From contig NZ_JAAQPI010000012.1 in the NCBI RefSeq assembly GCF_011683955.1, positions 1 through 64,000 on the forward strand: a stretch of DNA of 64,000 nucleotides, in the 5' to 3' direction. The notes below the pieces were generated by a model. The model ran no database searches. It was not told the origin of the DNA and saw only the letters and a list, made by a program, of their open reading frames with translations. This DNA comes from Pseudomaricurvus alkylphenolicus. GTDB lineage: Bacteria; Pseudomonadota; Gammaproteobacteria; Pseudomonadales; Cellvibrionaceae. The translations under genes and the position numbers were made by a program. This document shows, one piece after another, positions 44,484 to 54,080 of this stretch (its first letter is position 1; each line of letters starts with the position of its first letter).

Positions 44484-45920
44484 TTATTTAAATCCCGGAG
44501 GAAGGCCACCACCGGGAAGACCACCTGGCGGCAAACCACCGGGAGGCATACCGCCGGGAGGCATTCCACCGCCGCCCCCGCCGAGCATGCCGCCCATGCC
44601 CCGCATCATTTTGGCCATACCGCCGCCCTTCATCTTCTTCATCATCTTGGCCATCTGCTTGTGCTGCTTAAGCAGACGGTTGAGATCCTGAATCTGAGTA
44701 CCGGAGCCTGCGGTAATGCGGCGTTTGCGGGAACCGTTGAGGATGTCCGGATTGGCCCGCTCCTGGGGGGTCATGGAATCGATAATGACTTCCATTACCT
44801 TGAATTGCTTGGTCATATCAGCCTGCTCGGCCAGTTGGGCGATATTGCCCATGCCAGGGAGCTTTTCCAGCATGGAGGTCATGCCGCCCATATTCTGCAT
44901 CTGCTGCAACTGGTCACGCAGATCTTCCAAGTCAAATTTCTGCCCCTTGGTGACCTTCTTGACCAGCTTCTCGGCCTTGGATTTGTCGATCTTGCGCTCA
45001 GCTTCTTCAATCAGCGACAGCACGTCACCCATGCCGAGGATACGGGAGGCCACACGATCAGGGTGGAACGGCTCCAGGGCATCGACCTTTTCACCCATCC
45101 CCAGGAACTTGATAGGCTTGCCGGTAACGTGGCGCACAGACAGAGCGGCACCGCCACGGGCGTCACCATCCGCCTTGGTCAGGATCACACCGGTCAGCGC
45201 CAGGGCTTCATTGAACGCCTTGGCGGTATTGACGGCATCCTGACCAATCATGGCGTCGATCACGAACAGGGTTTCAGCGGGCTCGATGGCGCCGTGCAAC
45301 TCCTTGATCTCATCCATCAATTCATCGTCTACATGAAGACGACCGGCGGTATCCACAATCACCACATCACAATAGTGCTTGCGGGCGTGCATGATGGCGT
45401 TGTTGGCAATATCCACCGGTTTCTCATCGGGGCTCGACGGGAAGAATTCCGCCTGCACCTCACCGGCCAGGGTCTCCAACTGCTTGATCGCCGCCGGGCG
45501 GTAGATATCCGCCGAAACCACCAGCACCTTCTTCTTTTCACGTTCAATCAGGAATTTGGCCAGCTTCGCCACAGAGGTGGTTTTACCCGCACCCTGCAGG
45601 CCTGCCATCAGGATCACGGCAGGAGGCTTAACCGCCAGGTCGAGGCTCTCATTGGCCTCCCCCATCATGGCGATCATTTCGCTCTCAACAATCTTGATAA
45701 ACTGCTGACCGGGATTAAGTGCCCGGGAGACTTCCTGCCCCACCGCACGCTTGCGCACACTTTCGATAAAGGCTTTTACCACCGGCAGGGCAACATCAGC
45801 CTCCAGCAGCGCCTTTCGCACTTCGCGCAGAGTATCCTTAATATTGTTGTCGTTGAGACGAGCCTTGCCCGTCACCTTCTTCATGGTGCGCGACAGGCGG
45901 TCCTGTAGGTTCTCAAACAT
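44484..45920 (-). CDS. ffh: Signal recognition particle protein Ffh
   Basis: The 478-residue GTPase has the N domain, the G domain (GLQGAGKTTSVAKLAKFL, VDTAGRLHVDDEL, TKADGDARGGAALS) and the methionine-rich M domain with the RNA-binding GSGTQIQDLNRLLKQHKQM. It binds signal sequences and SRP RNA for membrane targeting. The C-terminus is a Gly/Pro/Met tail with repeated GMPPG and GLPPG units (about residues 448-478), making it slightly longer than the usual 450. A TATACT -10 box on the minus strand lies at 45969-45974. Confidence 0.97.
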   Translation of the reverse strand: MFENLQDRLSRTMKKVTGKARLNDNNIKDTLREVRKALLEADVALPVVKAFIESVRKRAVGQEVSRALNPGQQFIKIVESEMIAMMGEANESLDLAVKPPAVILMAGLQGAGKTTSVAKLAKFLIEREKKKVLVVSADIYRPAAIKQLETLAGEVQAEFFPSSPDEKPVDIANNAIMHARKHYCDVVIVDTAGRLHVDDELMDEIKELHGAIEPAETLFVIDAMIGQDAVNTAKAFNEALALTGVILTKADGDARGGAALSVRHVTGKPIKFLGMGEKVDALEPFHPDRVASRILGMGDVLSLIEEAERKIDKSKAEKLVKKVTKGQKFDLEDLRDQLQQMQNMGGMTSMLEKLPGMGNIAQLAEQADMTKQFKVMEVIIDSMTPQERANPDILNGSRKRRITAGSGTQIQDLNRLLKQHKQMAKMMKKMKGGGMAKMMRGMGGMLGGGGGGMPPGGMPPGGLPPGGLPGGGLPPGFK

Positions 45921-46116
45921 GCTGATCCCGTAAACTGTTCGTTTTTTTGGACTGGTATAAAGGCCGCGAGTATACCGGATTTTTATCCCGCATGCTGCCG
46001 GGACTTCTCATTGGCCACACCCTGTGACAAACTGCGCCAGGAATGGAAATCAATCTCAAACCCGGCTACCGCACAGGTATCGCCAGGGTTACGACAGGGT
46101 TCAACTGCTTCATCCT

Positions 46117-46920
46117 ATGACCATCACCACATACCTGGCCACCAACCTTGCCGCTATCGTCCTGTATCTGGGCGGGGCAGCGTACCAGATCTCCCTGACC
46201 GCACACCGTCGCAATAGCGACAACCAATGGCTGATGATGTTCGCCATTAGTGCGCTGCTGTTCCACGCCGTGGGCAGCTACCCAACGCTGGCCCATCCCC
46301 AGGGCGTTGATCTGGGCTTTTTCAAGGTGGGCTCGCTGATCTTTTGGGTAATTAATGTGCTGGTGCTGATCAGCGGCATGAAAAAGCCTCTGCACACGCT
46401 GTTTATTTTCCTGTTTCCCCTTTCGGCAATGGCGCTGTTGGCAGCCACCTTCTCGAACAGCAGCGACCGCGTGGCCCTGGCGAGCTCCGAGGTAATCGCC
46501 CATGTGATGCTGTCGATACTGGCCTACAGCCTGATGTTTATCGCGGCCCTGCAGGCCATCACTCTCGCCTATCAGAACTACCAGCTCAAGCATAAACACC
46601 CGGGCGGTCTGATTCGATTGCTGCCGCCGCTGCAAACCATGGAATCACTGCTGTTTGAATTGCTGGCCGTGGGGCAATTGGCATTGACGGGCGCCATCGT
46701 CACCGGATTTATCTTTATTGATGATGTGTTTGCCCAGCACCTTGCCCATAAGACCGTGTTCTCGTTGTCGGCCTGGATTATCTATGCGGTACTGCTGTGG
46801 GGCCATTATCGCCTGGGCTGGCGAGGCAACACCGCTGTACGTTGGACTCTGGTGGGCTGCTGCGCCCTGATGCTGGCCTATTTCGGCAGCAAATTTGTGC
46901 TCGAAATTGTGCTTTCCTGA
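46117..46920 (+). CDS. CcsA/YpjD-type cytochrome c assembly family membrane protein
   Basis: The 267-residue protein has about eight membrane helices and ends in the tryptophan-containing loop LSAWIIYAVLLWGHYRLGWRGNTAVRWTLVGC of the CcsA/CcmC haem-handling superfamily. It is the YpjD-like form that lies beside ffh in many gammaproteobacteria; its exact role is not settled. The ATG at 46117 begins MTITTYLATNLAAIVLYL, a natural first helix; an ATG 93 bases earlier would add a non-hydrophobic tail. It is divergent from ffh. Confidence 0.85.
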   Translation: MTITTYLATNLAAIVLYLGGAAYQISLTAHRRNSDNQWLMMFAISALLFHAVGSYPTLAHPQGVDLGFFKVGSLIFWVINVLVLISGMKKPLHTLFIFLFPLSAMALLAATFSNSSDRVALASSEVIAHVMLSILAYSLMFIAALQAITLAYQNYQLKHKHPGGLIRLLPPLQTMESLLFELLAVGQLALTGAIVTGFIFIDDVFAQHLAHKTVFSLSAWIIYAVLLWGHYRLGWRGNTAVRWTLVGCCALMLAYFGSKFVLEIVLS

Positions 46921-47068
46921 GCGGCTCACCCCACTTCCCAAAGCTTCGCAGCCCCCACCAGCCGTGGCCTGCCGCCATTTTTAGCACAGCGGCACAACAA
47001 ATTGTTGCGCGCCTGCCTTTTCTACGCCAAGATACGGCTTCCTCTTAGTCATACAGGCTTCACCCTCG

Positions 47069-48352
47069 TTGAACGACGCTCCCCTTGGCCTACTGTTTGG
47101 GATCCTGGCCATTCTGATTTTGCTTTCCGGTTTTTTTTCCAGCTCTGAGACGGGCATGATGTCGCTCAACCGTTATCGGTTGAAGCATCTGGTGAAAAAG
47201 AAACATAAAGGTGCTACCCGCGCTTCTGAGCTACTCCAGCGGCCTGACCGACTGATCGGCGTCATCCTGATCGGCAACAATCTGGTGAATATCTTCGCTA
47301 CGGTAATCGCCACCATTCTTGCGTCGAGAATGTTCGGAGAAATCGGCCTGGCGGTAATGCCTATACTGCTCACCATTGTGATTTTGATTTTTGCCGAGGT
47401 TACCCCAAAGACCATTGCCGCACTTCATCCGGAGAGAATTGCCTTTCCTGCCAGCTTTGTGCTGCGACCTCTTCTGCTTTTGCTGTACCCGTTTGTCTGG
47501 CTGGTCAACACCGTTTCCAACTCACTGGCCCGGTTGCTGGGCGTAGACCCCGACAAAGCCACCAACAGCGAACACCTGAAGCCCGAAGAGCTGCGCACGG
47601 TGGTGGATGAGCACGGAGACCTGATTCCTGACCAGCACCAGGGCATGCTGCTCAATGTTCTGGATCTGGAAAAGGCCACCGTCGAGGACATTATGATCCC
47701 TCGCAATGAGATCATCGGCCTGGACCTGGAAATTGATATTCACAAGCTGCTGAAAGCCATCCGCACCTCCGAATACACGTTGCTACCTGTGTTCGAAGGC
47801 GATGTGAATAACATTATCGGCACCCTGCACCTGCGCGATGCAGCCCGTTTTATTCACGGCGACAATGCCTCGGTGACCCATGAGGCAATTCGCCGCTTTA
47901 CCCGCGACCCCTACTTCATACCCGAAGGCACACCACTGCACACCCAGCTGATGAACTTCCAGCAGCAAAAGAACCGCATGGCGTTTGTGGTCGATGAATA
48001 CGGGGATATCCAGGGTATTGTGACGCTGGAGGATTTGCTGGAAGAAATTGTTGGCGACTTTACGACCAATATGGCAGAAGAGGCCAGTCAGGAGATTTCA
48101 GCGCTTGAAGACAATTGGTATCTGGTCGAGGGCAGCACTTCTATTCGCGACATCAACCGACATCTGGGCTGGGAGCTGCCCACCGATGGCCCCAAAACCC
48201 TGAATGGGCTGATAGTTGAACACATCGAAAACATCCCGGCCGGGCAGATTGGCCTCAAAATCAATGGCTACCTGATGGAAACGGTTAATCAGACCGAAAA
48301 GATGATCGAAAGCGCTCGCATCAAAGCCCTCAGCCCCCAACAAAGCCCTTAG
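47069..48352 (+). CDS. CorC/HlyC-type transporter (DUF21-CBS protein)
   Basis: The 427-residue protein has a DUF21/CNNM membrane domain (about 1-185; ILLSGFFSSSETGMMSLNRYRLKHL), a pair of CBS domains (about 205-335; VEDIMIPRNEIIGLDL and FVVDEYGDIQGIVTLEDLLEEIVGDF) and a CorC_HlyC domain at the end. Relatives take part in Mg2+ or Co2+ handling. It appears to start with TTG; no ATG fits the conserved start. A 27-base tandem repeat begins at its stop codon. Confidence 0.85.
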   Translation: MNDAPLGLLFGILAILILLSGFFSSSETGMMSLNRYRLKHLVKKKHKGATRASELLQRPDRLIGVILIGNNLVNIFATVIATILASRMFGEIGLAVMPILLTIVILIFAEVTPKTIAALHPERIAFPASFVLRPLLLLLYPFVWLVNTVSNSLARLLGVDPDKATNSEHLKPEELRTVVDEHGDLIPDQHQGMLLNVLDLEKATVEDIMIPRNEIIGLDLEIDIHKLLKAIRTSEYTLLPVFEGDVNNIIGTLHLRDAARFIHGDNASVTHEAIRRFTRDPYFIPEGTPLHTQLMNFQQQKNRMAFVVDEYGDIQGIVTLEDLLEEIVGDFTTNMAEEASQEISALEDNWYLVEGSTSIRDINRHLGWELPTDGPKTLNGLIVEHIENIPAGQIGLKINGYLMETVNQTEKMIESARIKALSPQQSP

Positions 48353-48426
48353 CCCCTTGGTAACAGCCCTTGCCCTTAGCCCCCTGGTAAGAGCCCTTGC
48401 CCTTAGCCCCGAAACAGCCCTCAAGC
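48346..48426. repeat. Three tandem copies of a 27-bp unit
   Basis: Units begin at 48346, 48373 and 48400, each opening CCCTTAGCCCC. The first two differ by two bases and the third is degenerate in its second half. The array covers the last codons and stop of the CorC-type gene and the last codons of the convergent DUF1289 gene. It probably arose by slippage. Confidence 0.8.
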
Positions 48427-48633
48427 AAACGGGTTAAGCTTGCGGGCCCGCTCCGCCGCCAGCACCAGGACATCGCGCCGCTCGTCGTTGCTGTATACCC
48501 CCCAGTGGCTGATCTCATTGCCGGTGCGGTAACAGCCCACGCAGACATCCTCCTCATTGAGTGCACAGATAGACACGCAGGGTGACCTGACAGGCTTTTC
48601 TACAATGGCAGGTTTATCAATGGTGGTCTCTGA
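48421..48633 (-). CDS. DUF1289 family small Cys-rich protein
   Basis: The 70-residue protein has the DUF1289 pattern SPCVSICALNEEDVCVGCYRT with four Cys that could bind a metal, followed by a short helix ERRDVLVLAAERARKL. Function of the family is unknown. The ATG at 48633 (MSETTIDK) is preferred over an in-frame start 84 bases upstream because the longer N-terminus has no family resemblance. It lies 97 bases after the Nudix gene. Confidence 0.8.
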   Translation of the reverse strand, partial: SETTIDKPAIVEKPVRSPCVSICALNEEDVCVGCYRTGNEISHWGVYSNDERRDVLVLAAERARKLNPFA

Positions 48634-48730
48634 CATCGATGGCTCCACGACTTCTGTGCGTAAGTTACAGGGCGCTGGATTATAGCGAAAATATCGCGTC
48701 TCGACAGCCACTGGCACAAGTGCTTCTGGA

Positions 48731-49333
48731 TTAACCCCATTCCATTACCGGAGCCCGACTCTCCTTATGGATATCCGCCCCCAGGGCTTCATTGAGAAAC
48801 GAGGCCAATAGACGGGCGGTAAACCCCCAGATCTCAAACCCCTCAAAGTGATAGGCCGGCGACCAGGCATGGCCGACACTGCGGTTGAAGATATCGGTAC
48901 GCACTCGCTCATCGCGGAGAAAAAAACTCACCGGCACCTGAAAAATTGCATCCAACTCCTGATAATTGGGCACAAGCTCGACGTCTTTGGGTACCACACC
49001 AACAAAGGGCGCCACGTTCACTCCCTGGTAGGTCTGTACCACAGGCAGCGCTCCCAGCACCTCCACCAGCTCCGGCTGCAATCCAACTTCCTCCCAACTT
49101 TCCCGCAGCGCAGTCTGCAACAGACTGGCATCCTCAACATCCCACTTGCCGCCGGGCAGAGATACCTGCCCACTGTGGCTATTAAGATGTTCGGCTCGTT
49201 TGGTAAGGACAATACGGGGATCATCATCGTGATCCGTCAGAGCGATTAAAACAGCGGCACGTTTGTCGTAGTCTTTGGGATCTGGAGAGGGGTAAGGGGA
49301 GGCGGCAAGAAACGAGCGCACGCGAGCTAGCAT
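48731..49333 (-). CDS. Nudix hydrolase, CoA pyrophosphatase type
   Basis: The 200-residue protein has the Nudix box GGKWDVEDASLLQTALRESWEEVGL and, just upstream, LNSHSGQVSLPGG, the UPF0035 element that marks CoA pyrophosphatases (NudL/YeaB). It should cleave CoA or its derivatives into phosphopantetheine and adenosine 3',5'-bisphosphate. An AAGGA site lies seven bases before the ATG at 49333; a longer in-frame start at 49426 lacks support. It lies upstream of the DUF1289 gene. Confidence 0.87.
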   Translation of the reverse strand: MLARVRSFLAASPYPSPDPKDYDKRAAVLIALTDHDDDPRIVLTKRAEHLNSHSGQVSLPGGKWDVEDASLLQTALRESWEEVGLQPELVEVLGALPVVQTYQGVNVAPFVGVVPKDVELVPNYQELDAIFQVPVSFFLRDERVRTDIFNRSVGHAWSPAYHFEGFEIWGFTARLLASFLNEALGADIHKESRAPVMEWG

Positions 49334-49557
49334 ATAATCCTTTTGATTTTGTAAGGCAGTAAATTCTGCCAGATCATCCGATCCAAAGTACCGAAATTTG
49401 GCACTAACGTCCAGCAAACAGCTCACACTTCCCGTATTTCTTGTTTATAACCAATCGATATAAATTTCCCTATACACATTACCCAGGCCAGTTTGCTAGA
49501 CTGAATTTTGAGCACACTTGGCGTGAAAAGCATCATAAGGGCACCGGGCTCCAGACT

Positions 49558-49908
49558 ATGACATCCAAACTCGACAAGAAATTTGATGACCTGATGGAGC
49601 TGGCCCAGCAAGACCCGGAAGCCCTCGAACGCTATCGCCAACAGAAAATTCAAAGTCTGATCGAAAACTCCCCCGAATATGTACGCCGGCGCCTGCTGGG
49701 ATTGCAGTTCCAGATAGACGCTCACCGTCAGCTGCACAACAACCCGATGGGCAGCTGTATCAAACTCACCCAGATGATGCATGATTCATTTGATCAGATG
49801 CGCGAGCTGCTCAACAAACTCAGTGGTGATCGCCAACGGTTGCAGCCACCTCAAAAACAAAAGAACAGCGCCAAGATTTTGCCCTTCCCCACTCCTGAAA
49901 ACCCCTGA
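49558..49908 (+). CDS. DUF3135 family protein
   Basis: The 116-residue protein is highly charged and helical, with LDKKFDDLMELAQQDPEALERYRQQKIQSLI at the start and a middle segment RRLLGLQFQIDAHRQL. This matches DUF3135, a family of unknown function that I recall from gammaproteobacteria, often beside a Nudix gene. The ATG at 49558 is chosen because homology-like content starts there. No signal peptide. Confidence 0.75.
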   Translation: MTSKLDKKFDDLMELAQQDPEALERYRQQKIQSLIENSPEYVRRRLLGLQFQIDAHRQLHNNPMGSCIKLTQMMHDSFDQMRELLNKLSGDRQRLQPPQKQKNSAKILPFPTPENP

Positions 49909-50014
49909 TTTATTACAAATCATTGGTGACCGCAGAGTCCCGGTTTTCTAATAGACCTGCATCCGTCGTATACTTGTCGGGTTTACCCGAGTTCGTCAGC
50001 CAGAGAGAGATCGA

Positions 50015-50560
50015 ATGAAGTATTGCAGCAATTGTGGCGCCGGCGTTCGCCTGCAGATTCCCGCCGGTGACGACCGCCAACGCCACGTTTGCAACGAATG
50101 CGACACCATCCACTATCAAAATCCGCACATTATCGCCGGCTGCCTGCCTATCTACGAAGACCGCGTCCTCTTGTGCAAACGCGCCATAGAACCTCGCCAT
50201 GGCTATTGGACGCTGCCTGCGGGCTTTATGGAAAACGGTGAAACCACCGAAGAAGGTGCGCTGCGGGAAAGCTGGGAAGAAGCCCGGGCGGTGATGACTC
50301 TCGACGGGCTCTACACGCTCTTCAGCCTGCCGGAAATCAATCAGGTGTATATGTTCTTCAAGGGTACGCTGGACAACCTCGAATTCGGACCGGGACCGGA
50401 ATCACTGGAGGTGGAATTGTTTACCGAGCAGCAGATTCCCTGGGATGAACTGGCATTTCCCGTGGTTAAGAAAACCCTGCGCCACTACTTTGCTGATCGG
50501 CCCAACGATCATTACCCGCTGCGCAGCGAAGCACTGTATCGCCCCAAGCCCAAAGTGTAG
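50015..50560 (+). CDS. Nudix hydrolase with N-terminal zinc ribbon
   Basis: The 181-residue protein begins with a Cys4 zinc ribbon (Cys4, Cys7, Cys26, Cys29), then a Nudix box GFMENGETTEEGALRESWEEARA whose final Gly is Ala. The zinc ribbon resembles that of NADH pyrophosphatase NudC, but the protein is shorter and lacks the NudC tail, so ADP-ribose or another dinucleotide could be the substrate. A GAGAGA site precedes the ATG. Confidence 0.85.
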   Translation: MKYCSNCGAGVRLQIPAGDDRQRHVCNECDTIHYQNPHIIAGCLPIYEDRVLLCKRAIEPRHGYWTLPAGFMENGETTEEGALRESWEEARAVMTLDGLYTLFSLPEINQVYMFFKGTLDNLEFGPGPESLEVELFTEQQIPWDELAFPVVKKTLRHYFADRPNDHYPLRSEALYRPKPKV

Positions 50561-50580
50561 CGGGCCTATCACTAGAGAAG

Positions 50581-50892
50581 CTAAAAAGACTCCACACGGA
50601 TAACGTCATAAGCAGGCTCCTCGTAGGGATGAGCCTGCTTTAACGCCGCGACGGCCTGCCTGATGAGGTCATCAGCACAGACCAGCTCGACTTTGTACTC
50701 TGCCACCTGCTCCACCTGGCCACTCTGCCCGATAAAGGGCTGGCTGCCCTCCAGCGGACGGAACTGCCCTTGCCCCAGCGTCTGCCAACAACAGCTGTCA
50801 TAGTCGCCGATACGACCGGCACCGACCGCAAACAGCGCGGTCTTCACCGGTTCAAGATGGGTTTCAGGCACATAAAAGCAGAGCTTGTACAT
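50581..50892 (-). CDS. NIF3-like / YqfO-type small protein
   Basis: The 103-residue protein MYKLCFYVPETHLEPVKTALFAVGAGRIGDYDSC has the pattern of the YqfO insert domain of NIF3-family proteins, related in fold to CutA and PII, with HPYEEPAYDV near the C-terminus. Function is not established; metal or nucleotide sensing is possible. The ATG lies four bases after the serA stop, so it belongs to the serC-serA operon. An in-frame start at 50976 inside serA is less likely. Confidence 0.8.
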   Translation of the reverse strand: MYKLCFYVPETHLEPVKTALFAVGAGRIGDYDSCCWQTLGQGQFRPLEGSQPFIGQSGQVEQVAEYKVELVCADDLIRQAVAALKQAHPYEEPAYDVIRVESF

Positions 50893-50896
50893 CGGT

Positions 50897-52069
50897 TTAA
50901 CCGAGTACGCGAACGGCCATGACGTGCTCAACGTCCGAGATGGCCCGCAGTACATCTTCGGACGGCATTTGTTCAACGTCGATAATGTTGTATGCCACGT
51001 CGCCCCGGCTTTTGTTCATCATGTCCAACACGTTGATCTCGTTGTCTGTGAACACAGACAATACATGCCCCAGTACACCGGAGACATTATCGTTCACAAA
51101 GGTAATACGATAACCGTCTGCACGAGGCAGATTAATCAGCGGGAAGTTCACGGAATTTTTGATGTTGCCGTTTTCCAGATAATCCTTGACCTGATCAGCC
51201 GCCATCATCGCGCAGTTCTCTTCCGCCTCGGCAGTACTGGCTCCAATATGCGGCATCGCCAGAACATCGTCCCGATTCAGCAGGCACGGCTCAGGGAAGT
51301 CACACACATACATACCCAGCTGCTTGGCATTCAGAGAAGCGACAACCGCCTCCGCATCGACAATCGCTTCGCGGGCAAAATTGAGCAAAATCGCACCGGG
51401 CTTGACCGACTTGATGGACTCGCTGTTGATCATATGGCGTGTAGGCTCAATCGCCGGCACATGCAGCGTGATGTAATCCGCGCGGCCCAACAGTGACTGC
51501 AGATTTTCCATACGCTCAACCTGGCTTGGCAGACGCCAAGCGGCCTCTACAGAAAGCGCCGGGTCATAACCCACTACGTTCATGCCCATAGCCAGCGCCA
51601 TCTCGGCAACCATGGAGCCAATGGCACCCAGGCCGACGACACCCAAAGTGCGACCATAGAGTTCATTACCGGCGAAACGCTTTTTCTCTTTTTCCAGCAG
51701 CTTGCCCATTTCACCGGCATCGTCCATATCGGTGAGAGTCTGAACGTAATTCATACCACCGGAAATGTCGCGGGAACTGAGCAGCAAACCGGCCAGCACC
51801 AGTTCTTTTACCGCATTGGCATTGGCACCCGGCGTATTGAAAACCACCACGCCAGCTTTGGTGTAGTCTTCAACAGGAATATTGTTAACACCGGCACCGG
51901 CGCGGGCGACAGCCTTCAGGGAAGAAGGGATTTCCTCGCCATGGAGTTTGTGGCTGCGCAGAACATAGGCATCGGGCGCCGAGCTTTCGCTGGAGACTTC
52001 ATAGTGTTCGCGTTCAAAGCGATTCAATCCCTTGGTGGAGATCGCATTGTAGGTCTTAATCTTAAACAT
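50897..52069 (-). CDS. serA: D-3-phosphoglycerate dehydrogenase
   Basis: The 390-residue enzyme has the NAD-binding GVVGLGAIGSMVAEMALAMG, the catalytic residues in NFAREAIVDAEAV and the His in MPHIGAST, and a C-terminal ACT domain (about 320-388) that probably senses serine. It starts serine synthesis by oxidising 3-phosphoglycerate. It follows serC by 22 bases, so the first two steps are in one operon. Confidence 0.93.
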   Translation of the reverse strand: MFKIKTYNAISTKGLNRFEREHYEVSSESSAPDAYVLRSHKLHGEEIPSSLKAVARAGAGVNNIPVEDYTKAGVVVFNTPGANANAVKELVLAGLLLSSRDISGGMNYVQTLTDMDDAGEMGKLLEKEKKRFAGNELYGRTLGVVGLGAIGSMVAEMALAMGMNVVGYDPALSVEAAWRLPSQVERMENLQSLLGRADYITLHVPAIEPTRHMINSESIKSVKPGAILLNFAREAIVDAEAVVASLNAKQLGMYVCDFPEPCLLNRDDVLAMPHIGASTAEAEENCAMMAADQVKDYLENGNIKNSVNFPLINLPRADGYRITFVNDNVSGVLGHVLSVFTDNEINVLDMMNKSRGDVAYNIIDVEQMPSEDVLRAISDVEHVMAVRVLG

Positions 52070-52091
52070 AAATCCTTCCTTATAATTCCAA

Positions 52092-53216
52092 TCAGGCGGT
52101 CACTTGCTCATAGGCCCACTTGAGCCATGGCATCAGTGCTTCCATATCCGCTTGTTCAACGGTGGCACCACCCCAGAGACGCAGACCGTCCGGCGCGTCG
52201 CGATAGGCCCCAATGTCATAGGCCACGCCTTCCTGGTCCAGCAATTTGACCATCTGCTTGACCTGATCAGCACCGGCATCAACCGTCAGGCAGATGCTGG
52301 TGTTAGAGAGCGTTGAGGGCTCCTGTGCGAGGAACTGAATCCAATCGTTTTCAGCCACAAACCCGTCCACCACCGCCAGGTTGTCTTCCGATTTTTTGAT
52401 CGCCGCGGCGACACCACCGATGGATTCGATCCAATTGAGCGCATCCAGATAGTCCGCCACGCACAGCATGGAAGGTGTATTGATGGTGGCACCTTTAAAG
52501 ATACCCTCGATCAACTTACCACCCTTGGTCATGCGGAAGATCTTGGGCAGCGGCCAGGGCGGAGTGTAGGTTTCCAGACGCTCAACCGCGCGAGGGCTCA
52601 AGATCAACATGCCGTGAGCACCCTCTCCGCCCAACACTTTTTGCCAGGAGAAGGTCACCACATCCAGCTTTTCCCATGGCAGCTCCATAGCGAAGACCGC
52701 AGAGGTAGCGTCACAAATCGTCAAACCTTCGCGGTCATCGGCAATCCAGTCACCATTGGGCACCTTGACGCCGGAGGTGGTACCGTTCCAGGTAAATACC
52801 ACATCGTGGGCTGGATTAACTTCGCTCAGATCCGGCAGCTGACCGTATTCAGCCGTCAGGGAACGGACATCCTCCAGCTTCAGCTGCTTGGTGATATCGC
52901 TGTGCCAGCCACTGCCGAAGGATTCCCAGTGCACCACATCCACAGGACGCTGGCCCAGCAGAGACCAAAGCGCCATCTCCACTGCGCCGGTATCGGACGC
53001 AGGCACAACCCCCACCCGGTAACCTTCGGGCAAACCCAACAGCTCCGCGGTCCGGTCACAGGCCTGCTGCAGCGCCGCCTTGCCCAGGGAAGAACGGTGG
53101 GAACGACCCAGCGTGCTGATATCCAGCGCGGACACATCGTAGCCTGGACGCTTGCTGCAGGGGCCGGAGGAGAAATTCGGGTTATTGGGTTTTACCTGGG
53201 GTTGCATAGTTCTCAT
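52092..53216 (-). CDS. serC: Phosphoserine aminotransferase (archaeal/alphaproteobacterial form)
   Basis: The 374-residue protein begins with [18 protein letters not shown] and has [18 protein letters not shown] with the PLP lysine. This is the longer, less common SerC form rather than the Escherichia coli type. It converts 3-phosphohydroxypyruvate to phosphoserine. Either of two ATG codons (53216 or 53207) could be the start. It is the first gene of the serC-serA-NIF3-like operon. Confidence 0.9.
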   Translation of the reverse strand: MRTMQPQVKPNNPNFSSGPCSKRPGYDVSALDISTLGRSHRSSLGKAALQQACDRTAELLGLPEGYRVGVVPASDTGAVEMALWSLLGQRPVDVVHWESFGSGWHSDITKQLKLEDVRSLTAEYGQLPDLSEVNPAHDVVFTWNGTTSGVKVPNGDWIADDREGLTICDATSAVFAMELPWEKLDVVTFSWQKVLGGEGAHGMLILSPRAVERLETYTPPWPLPKIFRMTKGGKLIEGIFKGATINTPSMLCVADYLDALNWIESIGGVAAAIKKSEDNLAVVDGFVAENDWIQFLAQEPSTLSNTSICLTVDAGADQVKQMVKLLDQEGVAYDIGAYRDAPDGLRLWGGATVEQADMEALMPWLKWAYEQVTA

Positions 53217-53361
53217 CTCTAGTTCGCTTGGGACCCGGACTCATAAGTCTCGCTTTGCCTTCTATAAGGCCGGCTTATCCGGGGGAAGGGATTATGCCAG
53301 CTTTAATGGCACAGTGCAGCGCCCTGATAGTGGATATAAGAAGGGGTGATAATGGCACCGG

Positions 53362-53946
53362 TTACCAGCTGCGAATCTGGCCCAGCAATACCTGCAGAGC
53401 GGCCCGGGCCTGCTCGCCCTTACCCAGCCCCTGCAGGGCAATCAATCCCTGAACCTGCATCAACAGAAAATCGGCCAGGGCTTCAGCATCAGCGGACGGA
53501 CTGATGTCACCTTTTTCCCGGGCCGAGATAATGACATCTCTGAGAGCCCCTTGCAGGCGACCAAAGGTTGCGTTGATGCTCTCCCGGGTTTGCGGGTCCC
53601 GGACTTCACCGGAGAGGATCGCGGTCTGCAGAAAGCAACCGCAGAGCCCCCTCTGGCCAGTCAATCCATCCAACAGGGCCTGGAAATAGACTTCCAGCGT
53701 TTCAACGCCGGGCTCCGGCACCTGCAGCCGTCGGATCAGCGCCCCAAACACCTTGTCCTCGTAATAATCCACCACTTTGGCATAGAGCGCCTGCTTGTCA
53801 CCAAAGGTGTTGTAGATACTGAACCGATTGATGCCCAGCGCATTGACCAGATCCTGCATAGAGGTGGCCTCGAAGCCCTTACGCCAGAACAGCAGCATGG
53901 CCTGGTGCAGTTTTTCGTTGGGGTCAAAAGCGAGGGGTCTTGCCAT
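53362..53946 (-). CDS. TetR/AcrR-family repressor
   Basis: The 194-residue protein has the TetR helix-turn-helix (about 12-58: HQAMLLFWRKGFEATSMQDLVNALGINRFSIYNTFGDKQALY) and a ligand domain with CGCF in the middle, as in the NemR/ComR-like branch. It is divergent from two glutathione S-transferase genes and a palindrome with a promoter lies between them, so it probably represses them until an electrophile or similar ligand binds; this is inference. Confidence 0.88.
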   Translation of the reverse strand: MARPLAFDPNEKLHQAMLLFWRKGFEATSMQDLVNALGINRFSIYNTFGDKQALYAKVVDYYEDKVFGALIRRLQVPEPGVETLEVYFQALLDGLTGQRGLCGCFLQTAILSGEVRDPQTRESINATFGRLQGALRDVIISAREKGDISPSADAEALADFLLMQVQGLIALQGLGKGEQARAALQVLLGQIRSW

Positions 53947-54004
53947 GATTGGGGGGTTCCGATTTGTACCTGGTGGCTTTGAATAAAAAGATCATACCGT
54001 ATTG

Positions 54005-54041
54005 TTGACCGATTGTTTAGAAATGACGTAGGATTTCTAAA
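54005..54041 (+). promoter_or_regulatory. GST promoter with TetR-type palindrome
   Basis: TTTAGAAAT (54016-54024) and ATTTCTAAA (54033-54041) form a perfect 9-bp inverted repeat spaced by eight bases, further flanked by GACCG and CGGTC. It overlaps a possible promoter TTGACC (54005-54010), 18 bases, TAGGAT (54029-54034). Operator size and position fit repression by the divergent TetR protein. Confidence 0.6.
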
Positions 54042-54080
54042 CGGTCATTCTGAAACCCATCTGATACAGGATCCCCAATC

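Noticed and set aside
48346-48426. Tandem repeat as a CRISPR array
   Set aside because: Units are contiguous without variable spacers, and no cas genes are present.
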